Positions 50,324-59,815 of a stretch of 64,000 bases of DNA are shown in pieces. Each line of letters starts with the position of its first letter. Position 1 is the stretch's first letter. Made by a program: the position numbers and the translations under genes. Location: positions 12,334,271 to 12,398,270 of the forward strand of contig OZ234499.1 in assembly GCA_965153455.1 (NCBI GenBank). Direction: 5' to 3'. The DNA is from Sphagnum compactum. Lineage: Eukaryota; Bryophyta; Sphagnopsida; Sphagnales. A model generated the notes under the pieces. That model was not told the origin of the DNA. It searched no databases and was given only the letters and a program-made list of their open reading frames with translations.

Positions 50324-51927
50324 TTAATCTGAGCGGAGTGATTCTCCATCAGATCTGGAGTATGGAGGAAGGTATGGGGAGATCACGACGAAAGCCATGA
50401 ACAATGTAAACTGCACTCCAACAAGTTTCTGTCAGACACTTGTAGAAAAAAATAACAAATAAACCTCAACTAAAAAAACCTCAAACCGCAAGACCTGATA
50501 CTGGAAAAACTACAAAAGGGAAGTATGAGTCAGAGTTCAGAGAAATGTGGCACCCACATGTCTCTCTCCCATCACATGAATCAAAGCAATGATCTATATA
50601 ATCCATTTTCCAAGAATGCAAGGACAGTATCACTTGATTAACCCCTGATTCTATATTTACAAGCATTGGTGGCATCTTCTGAAATCCCTTCATCTGTAAT
50701 CAGTTCATGTGGGTTTGAATCATGAGACTCACAAGTAGTGGGAGTGTCAAAATACCCCAAATTGGCCAAAGGGCGATTGAAAATCTGGAACACCCAGAAG
50801 AGGTTTAAGTACCACCAAAACGACAAATTTACCAGTGTTGGATCTTCTTGGGAAAAACTTGAGAATATTATGGTACTGTTAATAAGAAATCTGCTCTGAA
50901 ATAAACAGAAAATTTGCACCCATGAGACATGGACCAAAAGAAACAATATAAATGTATGCTTCTTCATGTTACAGAAAACTGGAGCTCAAAAGACTTACAA
51001 GAGACAGGCAGTCAAACCAATCAAAGTGGCACTTGGAATTGCAGCAGGTGCAATCAGCTCCCATTTTTCCTCGGTTTTGATAATATGGCGGAGCCAAACT
51101 GCTAAATATGCAAAGATTACCACATTTATGGCCAAGCAGACTAAACCCAAGTTGAACGGAATCCTGAAAAATCAACCCAAGAAAAGTGAGAGAAACGACA
51201 GCAGAAGTTACAATCTTAAAACCCTCCAGCAACCCAACAAAGATGTTGACAAACTGGATCCTTCTTTCAAGATGAAGACTAGAGCAAACCTGTTTAAAGA
51301 ATTTTGAAAATTCAAGCAAACAGGAAAACATATATATATGTTCTCTCACAGACACACACTTTGTGTTGTCAAGCTACAAAAATTGAAAGAATGAACTGCT
51401 ATTGCAGTTTAGAAGCTTTTAAAATCATACTGCATCAGAATGAAGGAATCTGTGCTAGAAAATTGTCATGACAAGCAGCAGCAAAAAACCCAAAGTCCTT
51501 TTAAGGATTCAAATAAGGGGGAAAAAAAAGCAGAGTGGAGGAGGAAGATATGGATGGCTCGAATGGTTGGAAATTCTGCTGTGCGGATGTGGGGATCATA
51601 GAACAAGACATGGAAAAGATGCTTATGTACTTAAGGATTCCAATAAGGAAAAAAAACTGCAGAGTGAAGCAGGAGGAGGGTATGGATGGCTTAAATGGTT
51701 GGAAAATCTGACCTGCGGATGTGGGGATCATAGAACAAGACATGGAAAAGATGCTTCTGCGAGTCACCGTAATAAATTGCAAAAGTTGCAGCTGCTATCC
51801 AGAGAAAATTCTCAAATCTCCGTCGCCATGGAGGACGACCTGATGGTGCAGGTGGCAAAACAGGCCCCAACCCTAATTCTCCCCCATAGTCTGGTGCCAG
51901 GTTGAACCTTTGTCTCACTGTTGCCAT
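50324..51927 (-). CDS. TMEM128-like four-helix membrane protein, complete
   Basis: This is a small membrane protein of the TMEM128 family, whose role is poorly known. Exons on the minus strand: 51927-51713, 51163-50999, 50784-50756, 50509-50487, 50410-50324. They give 519 nt (172 residues), with every junction in phase. Conserved blocks are RRRFENFLWIAAATFAIYY (about residues 35-53), YDPHIRRIPFNLGLVC (66-81, spanning the first junction), IAPAAIPSATLIGLTACLL (109-127), SIALWPIW (129-136) and FTLFMAFVVISPYLPPY (145-161). Four hydrophobic segments are expected. Exons 3 and 4 are micro-exons of 29 and 23 nt; exon 4 is the least certain but gives the expected spacing between ALWPIW and FTLFM. The ATG opens after a purine-poor leader. 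A decayed copy of the exon 1/intron boundary lies inside intron 1. Confidence 0.8.
51503..51757 (-). repeat. 130-bp tandem duplication of an exon 1/intron 1 boundary
   Basis: AAGGATTC begins at 51503 and 51633 (offset 130). The two units share AAAAAGCAGAGTG-like, TATGGATGGCTT-like, GATGTGGGGATCATAGAACA and TGGAAAAGATGCTT blocks. The 51633 unit contains the true exon 1 end and its GT donor. In the 51503 unit the donor region has changed (CAGCAG instead of AGGTCAG), so the duplicated half-exon encoding KHLFHVLFYDPHIR-like residues is probably not used. Confidence 0.85.
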
Positions 51928-53102
51928 TGCTTCTCCTCTCAGAAAAAAAAACCCACTTCTTGACACCTACTTCACCTCCTGTACTCAATTTGCAGCTGTT
52001 GTTGTCTCTTGCTCACAGATAAATAATTGCTGTTGTTGTGAGTGATTCAGCTTTGCAATGTGCACACTTCTGATCAATTGCAAACTGGATTAGGTTTAAC
52101 AAGATGAGGATCAACAACATTTCTATCAAAAACATTATGGTCTTCATAAGATTTCAGATAAGAATGGACCAAAAAATCATGCAATTCAACACAGCCCTGA
52201 TGATTGTGTTTGATTACGCAAAACCCTAAACCTTTTGCCAAAGTCGCAAACCCTAGTAGTTTATCTACTACCTCCAACGCAAAATTTACACCGAAAATTT
52301 CAATATAACAGACTTAATTCTCCGTTGCTGAAAAGAAACCTTTTCAAAGGTCCTCAACGAAATGGGAAGAAACTGGAATCGAAAAACTCAGAAAACACAC
52401 AAGATAAGGGCTGGAAGAGAAAGGAGAAATTTCAGACATACCTGAAGAGAAATGCATTTGCTGTAAAAAGGAAAATCGTCATAAAGCCAGTAACCGAAAT
52501 ATCTCCAAACAAAAAACATTTCCAAACCCTCCGAAGAAAATCCACCAGAGCTTCCGCGCGAAGAGAAGAACAACAACAACCCAAAAACCAAAGCTAGGAA
52601 GCGCAGGCGCTCTTCTTCTTCGCGTCGCGAACAAAGTCCCCCTAATTGAGAACAAAGTTCTCCAACTTGAGAACAGAGATCCTCTATAGAGAATGTGTGC
52701 TCACACTTGGCGATCTTGTTCTCTGATTCGGAGAACTTTTGGCTATTGGATAGTTCAAGACCTGGGAACGTGGAAAAGGGGAAGAAGTCTGGGTGTTTGT
52801 CCGTTTTGCGCTTCCTTTGATGTGGAAGTACTTCTTACGAGAGGACAGAATTTTTGCGACGAGCTTGCTCTTCGCCAACGGCAGTTCTTGGCAAAATCTG
52901 GCAACAACCGATTACCAAAACACCCAAGAACTTGCTGAAATTGATCTGAATTTTTGGATTGTGTGAGCTGAGAAGAAGTGGCAAGCAAGTTCACTGGAAG
53001 TGAAGGAAAGAGGTTTCGAGGATTGCGTTGTTCGTCGTCGTTGTTCCGAGAATTCTGTTGTCGTCGTTGTTGTTGGTTTCGTTGTTTTGGTGGCGAGAAG
53101 TC
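51928..53102. promoter_or_regulatory. Shared upstream region of two divergent genes
   Basis: The TMEM128-like gene runs left and the DUF760 gene runs right from this 1.2-kb interval, so it must hold both promoters. It is GC-richer near 52560-53100. I found no clear TATA box for either gene. Short ORFs on both strands here are probably leader or chance frames. Confidence 0.5.
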
Positions 53103-53494
53103 ATGGCAATTTCATCTCTGTCGCTTCATTGTCCTCTAGGTATTTCGAGCTTAAGCTACTCCTCGCCCTCGTCTTCATCCTCCTCCTCCTCCTCCTCCTC
53201 CATCTCTTTCTCCCTGTCACAGCCGTCGACATCATCTGAGGTCCTGCATCTTCGGATTCCCAAGGTGCCGAGCTTTGGGGGCTGTGCTGCAGTAGTGGGG
53301 ATCTTCAGTGGAGTTGAAGATGGACCGCGGAGGATTAGGGCCAGGCAGAAGAAGAAGGTGGGAAACAAACTGAGGAGAGGGAAGTTAGTAGCGGCTGTAG
53401 CTGATGATGATGGCACTGCTGATTCCAATGGAGCTTCTTCCGGTGATGGAGAAGATGCCGCTCCCACAGCTCCAGACCGTGAATCTATCGTAAG

Positions 53495-53536
<42 letters not shown>

Positions 53537-55919
53537 GCGTCTGTATCTGTGTCCCTTTCCTTTCCTACAGACACTAAACCCTAATTCTGGACACTTTTAA
53601 GATACTAAATCTGCTGCCTTTAATTGGCGTCTTGTTTCCGATTTCCAGTCTCCACATGTGTTTCTTGAGATCGCAGCAGAAGAAGAAGAAGAGGAGAAGC
53701 TGTGGATGTTGTTGCAGAAGTCTTCATTACCAATGCCTCCTCTTTAGGGAATGGATTAGGGTTGTGGTTTTAGGAGGTGTACACAAATCCATTTCCAGGA
53801 TGCTTTGCTGTTTATGTTTTAGGGTTCATATTCTTTCCTGTAGTGATGACATATATAATTCCTTATTCTGTTTTTCCAGAAGCTTTCTTTATTACCGCAT
53901 GTATATACTGTATATGGTTTCCTGAATTTTGACAGAGATTTGTATTGTGATGATGTTTTTTTTACTTTGTAGTTGAAGAGTCGAAGGGAAATGCTACTGG
54001 AGTATGTGAAGAATGTCCAACCTGAATTCATGGAGCGCTTTGTCAAGCGAGCTCCAAACCAGGTGCAGGATTCCCTCTGTTGTTTGGCCAACCAGGTTGA
54101 TCTTATGCAAAATTGTCAGCAAGATGTATGAATTCATTCATGCAGAAAATGCATGGACAAACACACAAGTTCATGTTTGACTTCTTGTTGAAAAGCCACA
54201 CAAAAAGAAATATCTTGTAGTCAGAAGATGTACATTGATGTTATTGTCAAACCTTTTGCTTAAAAGCATTCTGTGTTTCTGAGAGCAGGTGGTGGAGGCA
54301 ATGCGTCAGACTGTGACAAATATGCTTGGCACACTTCCTCCACAGTTTTTTGATGTCCGAGTTTCTACTGTATGTGAACAGCACCATGTGTTTTGTCGTC
54401 ATCTGTATGGATGTATGTGTTTCTGAGTTTTTTTTGTAGAGAATTTCTTTTTGTGAAAACATTTCATTGTCAGGTTGCAGCTGCAACTACATTATGCTGA
54501 TTTTTGAATATTCAGGTGAAACTGCAGATTTGTGTTGACAGGTTTTTTGTTTAAAATTTCAAGTATGGACATCTGTTGTATGATGGATTTATGAAAGGGG
54601 TCTTGAATCCTTCCTTTCTTATTACAGGTTGCAGAGAACTTGGCCCAGCTGATGTATAGTGTTATGATGACGGGCTATATGTTCCGAAACGCTCAATACC
54701 GTCTTGAGTTACAACAAAGCTTGACCCAGGCAGCTCTTCCAGACCGCAACTACCTTCCAGTGAGCATCATCTTCAAAGTCAAGATGGCATATTAATGAGC
54801 AAGCATGCTATTGGATTTCCCTTCTTCTAGATGTGGTCATTTGTCTCTGCTTATGTCACACATGTTCCTGACTTGAGTTCCAAGTTGGTGAATGTGAAGG
54901 AGTTATGCTTGTTTTGTTGATGAGAATTCGGGTTCCTTCCTGCAGATTGAGTCCGCATATGCAGTTGGAGTGCAAAAGACAAAAGTGAGTGGGGAGGTAT
55001 TGAGATGGCATAAAGAAGAAGGACCCGAGAGCATGGGTGCAGTTGAGTATATTGAGATGCTTGAAACCGAGATAGAGGACTTGAAAAGCCAGTTGGAGCA
55101 CAGAGGGAGAGCCTTAGGTGGCCGCAATGAGCTTCTTGAATACCTCAAGTCCCTTCAACCTCAAAACTTGCAGGCAAGTTTCTACTGTCAGGAAATTTTG
55201 TCACAACAATCAGGCTTCTAGACACAACCCCAAGGTCAAGTGTTCCTCATTGTGGTCCTGAGATTTGACTAATGAGATCCTAAGCTGTTATTGTCTTCCA
55301 TAGTGGTTTCGGCTATGCTTCATATGTGATCATCACTGTTTGGCAAAGTGCTGGAGATGCAGGATTTGCTATTTGCATTTGAATTTTGAATGTAAAAAAT
55401 AACTATGCATTCTCTGATGCTCTTGCAAGTCCCAAGTTTTCAATGTAGGTTTCTTAGTTCTCCCTCACTCAGATATGGTCCTTTTTTATTGCAGGAGTTA
55501 ACAACAAGTGCAGGGGAGGATGCGTTGGAGGCTATGAACACTTTTGTTCAGCGCCTACTTGGTGTTCCAGATCCTACCCAGCTAAAGGTTTGCTTGTCAT
55601 CTTTTTCTTTATGTAGCATCTATGGTACATGAGACTGAAGTAGTTGGGCACACCCTGAAAGAAATTGTCCTTCAGTCAAGGTTCTCTGTTCACCTGACTT
55701 TGTAAGCACCCTGTGTTGAGCTTTACAATGCTGAAATCATTTGTTGGGGGTCTGCAGAGAGCAGCAACAGAGACAACTGCAGCTGAGTTAGCAAAGCTTT
55801 TGTATTGGCTCATGGTGGTGGGTTACAGCATCCGCAACATTGAAGTTCGTTATGACATGGAGCGTGTGCTTGGCATGCCTCCGAAGCTTGCTGAGTTGCC
55901 TCCTGGTGAAGATATCTAA
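53103..55919 (+). CDS. DUF760 family protein, probably plastid
   Basis: DUF760 proteins are plant/cyanobacterial proteins of unknown function, usually plastid-targeted; the closest type I recall is Arabidopsis At1g63610. Exons: 53103-53489, 53649-about 53741, 53973-54062, 54289-54369, 54628-54759, 54946-55173, 55495-55587, 55758-55919, coding for about 422 residues. Exon 1 encodes a Ser-rich, then Lys/Arg-rich leader fitting a transit peptide. Conserved blocks are PHVFLEIAA with an EEEEEE run, KSRREMLLEYVKNVQPEF, MRQTVTNMLGTLPPQFF, MYSVMMTGYMFRNAQYRLE, KVSGEVLRWH, YIEMLETEIEDLKSQL (coiled-coil-like), GEDALEAMNTFVQRLLG and LLYWLMVVGYSIRNIEVR. Intron 6 is GC-AG (CAG|GCAAGT). Exon 2 meets an in-frame TAG at 53745 without any GT donor, so its 3' end is unresolved. 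Intron 1 starts beside a (CT)n tract. Confidence 0.85.
53497..53532 (+). repeat. (CT)n microsatellite just after the exon 1 donor of the DUF760 gene
   Basis: About 17 CT units begin seven bases after the GT donor at 53490. Confidence 0.9.
55174..55494 (+). other. GC-AG intron of the DUF760 gene
   Basis: The conserved frame ends ...CAG and continues GCAAGTTT, the strong-consensus form of the rare GC donor. The next conserved block resumes after TTTTTTATTGCAG at 55495 in phase. No GT donor nearby preserves both the block and the phase. Confidence 0.85.
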
Positions 55920-56910
55920 AAAGTCTTCTCTATCTCCATTGCTCAAAACAATAAGTCCATCTCTCTTAGTTTATAGACTGAGAGCACTGTGTGCCAAACA
56001 ATTTTGTTGGGTTTCTTGTTCTTGAGCTCCATGTCTTGAGCTACTAAGCTCAATGTTTTATTTCTTGATCTCAAAAGTTTTCGAAGCTAACCTAGAGCTT
56101 CTTGATATATTGATCTGGATTTTCAAGCTTAGAAGCGTAGATGGGAGTCAGTCTTGACTATTGGACCTGAAGAATTCTTGAATTCTTTGGTGCAGAGTTA
56201 TGAAACCACATACTTATAAATTCATGGGTTGTGCCCTTAAAAATGCATATGAAGCTCAAGCTTGATGTCCATTTGTAATTTCTTAACAGTACAGAGGCAA
56301 TGTTTACACCTTGCTCTTATCATCCATGTCTGCTATGCATCAAAGAAGACTTCAAGTTCTTGCACATATCATCATACACATGTTTGTCATTTAGGTTGAT
56401 GAGAAAGGTCTTCCTTATAGCACAGATTCTGATTCTTCTCCTTCTCCAGCATCTCAAGTATTGGGTGAACCAGAGGGGTCATACATGAGCATTCATTTCT
56501 CATCCATAATAGAGTGAAAAAATTCTGAGCTTCTTGTAATTTCATTAATGAACATTCAGTTTTTGCACCATAATAAAGGGAAAAATCAAGAGCATGTTGG
56601 AAGTTCATCTATGGACATTTTATTTACGATCCTTGCAAGTGCCAAAAGCAAACGAAAAAGTCCATATTGCAAAAGAGGAAGGTTTTGCAATTTGGAAAGC
56701 TAAAATTTAGAGAGAACAAAGGTTCCAAATTTCCACTTGTTTCTTTTGTGGGATGAAGACTTTGGAAAACTACTTTTGCAACCAGTGTTTTGGGTACATT
56801 GGATGTGGTCACATTCCTGGTCCTCACAACCTTCAGGAACTATGAAGGTTTGCTGTTTGACAAAACTATAAATTGGTTCCTTTTGTGAATAATACTTATC
56901 GAGAAAATAA
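55920..56910. other. 3' flank of the DUF760 gene
   Basis: This is probable 3' UTR and intergenic DNA. I saw no gene. Confidence 0.5.
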
Positions 56911-56997
56911 GGAGAGGGAGGGATTCGAGTCCTCAATAGTTTTAGAAATTATGCCAGTTTTCAAGATCAAAGACATAAACCACTCGGCCATCTCTCC
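56911..56997 (-). pseudogene. trnS-UGA-like: Decayed plastid-type tRNA-Ser(UGA)
   Basis: On the minus strand the sequence begins GGAGAGATGGCCGAGTGGTT, has the anticodon loop CTTGAAA, a T-arm of type GACTCGAATCC, and ends CTCTCC. This is the pattern of the plastid trnS-UGA, with its long variable arm, and not of nuclear plant tRNA-Ser. The anticodon stem has a mismatch and G-U pairs, and the T-loop has a change from GGTTCGAATCC. It is therefore probably a nuclear insertion of plastid DNA, or a decayed descendant. Confidence 0.75.
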
Positions 56998-57610
56998 CAT
57001 AAATTATGTTTTTATCTCACCTGGTGAGATCATAGAAACCAGGCCTGTCTAGATGCCCAAATACATATGTTCTTTGGAGCTTTTTTAATGGTGAAAATTT
57101 CACCAAAAAATGAAATTGAAAAATGAAAAATTGAAAACTTGAAAATGAAATGATTTTGGAGAATTTCAATCACCAGAAATGAGATTAGAAAATTTTCAAA
57201 ATTTTATACCTAAATGGCTTCGATTGCGTAATCAAAGATATAGGAGGACGATTAAAAGTTTTGTTCTTTCTATATGGTTTATAGCCATATTTGGCTAAAT
57301 CTTCCTGAGGAGGATGGCCACTTTTTTTGGACATGTTCATATGGATTATCCTTGCATTGGCTACAAACAAAAATTCTTAAGAAACACACTGGTTCTTAGT
57401 TCCTGTGGGTAAACCACAGGCTGCACTTTTGTGGATATCTGTAAACCAGTGTTGAGTGCTTCTCAGAAGGGAGTTTCTTAGGATTCATAATTATGATTCT
57501 TAGAAAATCAAATATGCAGTTCTGGTAGGTTATATAATGACACTTTTCTGGTAGGTATATATCTTGTGTTAAGTGTAGGTTATTTACATTTTAACATTAA
57601 ATTTTTATCA

Positions 57611-57657
<47 letters not shown>

Positions 57658-58098
57658 ATACACTTACATAGCTGTGTAAATGTTTTGGGACATGTAAATG
57701 TATATAGTAGAGTTATTGTAGTACCTTTTCAGGTTCGGCAGGTGCCTGCCAAATAATTATTTTATTTTGCAAATGAGTTTTGGCCTTAAAATTTTAATTT
57801 TTGTAAAATTTGGCGATGATTTAAAATTGTGTACAATACATGTATAATACATGTACAATACATATTGAAAGTACATTCCAGATTCAACAACTTTTTGTTT
57901 TTTTTGAAAATTTGTGGTTTCTTTGTTTCTTGAGGTTTCATCCTTAACTTTGTTGATTTGTGAATTTTGTGGGAGGACTTGTTTGTAGATATCGTGAGAA
58001 GGGAGGGAAAGAAAACATAGAAGTTTTTGTCATATGTTGTTTTATGCATGCTTAAAGAATGAAAATGGGTGTAGAAAAATTGCAACAAAGTTTGCTCA
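56998..58098. other. Intergenic DNA with a (TA)n tract
   Basis: It holds a GTGTGTG(TA)n tract at about 57611-57650, followed by repeated ATACATGTA/ACAATACATGTA motifs near 57650 and 57832-57865. No gene is visible. Confidence 0.6.
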
Positions 58099-59815
58099 TT
58101 GGTTTGTTCAAAACTATCACAAAAGAGGAACGATAAGAAGTTTTGCAAAGAAAAGTTGAAGAATTCTGTAATGAGTGGTAATCAAGACGATTCCATATTA
58201 CCAAAGAATGTAGAGAAATGCCCTGTTGGTCATCCAAGAGAGTTTGTCACAACTTTACAATTTGAAAGGCAGATAAAAAAAGAGGTCAACAAAGAAGATG
58301 TAGACAATTAAAAAGGAAGCAAGCCCAAACGTCAAAAATCAAGAAGACAATACACAAATTGGTTTCAACCACATTTATGGCCACCCATAATGGCAACAAT
58401 CCAAAAATATGGAGCAAATTTTGATGTTGTTCATTATTTACAAACCGCTTACTGAAGTCCGGGAGTTCCAAGTTTGTATGAAAAACTAGTTAATTAGGAG
58501 CAGCTTGTGGATTTGGTTTACACCAAAAGGAGAACTTCGACCAAATTACCTACAAGCAACCAAACAAGGTATAGCAATGAAACATTTGAAACAACATCTG
58601 CCAATCTTAGAGGAATATCCTACATTTCGAGTTGAACTTGTCACAATGCTACAAAAGATGAGAAATGTTGGTCACCCATTATCTACCTCTATGGTTCAAC
58701 CAATTTTAAAAGGTATGATTGAATCCTTTGCTCTTGAAATTCTCTGTAATGGTCATGGAGGATTTGTTGTCACAAGGAAATGGACCAGACAATTTTTAAA
58801 ACATTGCATGAACTGGTATTTTCCCATGGCAACAACATTAGCCAGCAAAATGCCAACAAATTGGCATGAACAAGAACACAACATGGTGTATAGAATAGTT
58901 TACCTAATGAATATTTACTCAATTCCTCCATGCCTTGTGGTCAACACTGACCAAACTGGGATCCATCTTGTTCCAACCACTGGAGAAAGAACTTAGGAAA
59001 GCAAAGGTTTAAAACACATTCAAGTATTAGGGGTGGAGAACAAGAAACAAGTAACACTTGTGGTATCTTCTGCATCAAATGGAAACCTACTTCTTGGACA
59101 AGTTGTTTTCACACGTACAACACATAGGTGTTTACCTCCTTCAAATGAAGGAAAATTAAAATGTATCAACTCAGGTTGGGATTTTACATTTAGTGAAAAT
59201 CACTAGTCCACGCTGCAAACAACGAAAGATTTTGTTCACAAGGTTTTGTTAACCTACCTACACAAGTAGATCCAACAATTTGACTTACAAGCAAATCAAA
59301 AGCTTGTATGGTTGATTGATTGTTGGAATGTACATAAAAGTAAGGAATTTCTTGATTATATCAAGAAAGAGCACCCAAACATACTTGTTGTGTTTGTTCC
59401 TACCAATTGTATCAATGAATTGCAACCTTTAGATGTCATTATCCAATGACCTTTGAAACATGCGTTCAAAGTCAATTTCAACAAATGGACTATAGATGTT
59501 ATCAAATAGCAAATTTGCAATGGGAAGGAGCCACTCACTCATTTTAAGATGAGCGATTTCAAACCTCAAATTTGTGGATGGTTACATTCAGCATGGACAC
59601 AAGTGTAGGACATGGATGGAATGATTACCGAAGGTTGGGACAAAATAGGGATCACAAAAGCTTTCACACTTGATTTCCAAGTGGAAGCCATGGAGGTAAA
59701 TGCACTCACCCCCCTTTTCACATATACTCCAAAAGTTGAAAAGTACAATGATGCAGGAGACAACAAAGCAAATCCAACAAATTCCATTGCAATGATTATT
59801 GAAAATTGTTTATAA
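58099..59815 (+). pseudogene. Dead pogo/Tigger-like (DDE_1) transposase
   Basis: From 58505 to 59815 one frame reads through a DDE_1-type (CENP-B/pogo) transposase with at least six in-frame stops and essentially no frameshift. The three acidic site residues are recognisable and all in this frame: TDQTG (Asp codon at 58949), WLIDCWNVHKS (59318) and LQPLDV (59432), with the typical VFVPTNCINELQPLD block before the third. Upstream, 58099-58500 continues in shifted frames, with CPVGHPREF and SPGVPSLYEKL pieces and a helix-turn-helix-like context (YTPKGELRPN at the junction). A C-terminal tail follows (ITKAFTLDFQ). No terminal inverted repeats were found. Confidence 0.8.

Noticed and set aside
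51468-51905. Plus-strand ORF of 145 residues
   Set aside because: It is antisense to exon 1 of the TMEM128-like gene and to the 130-bp duplication; the minus-strand frame has the conserved blocks.
53028-53102. Upstream start for the DUF760 frame (non-ATG at 53028)
   Set aside because: The first ATG of the frame is at 53103 and gives a normal Ser-rich leader; the upstream part is low-complexity Val/Leu.
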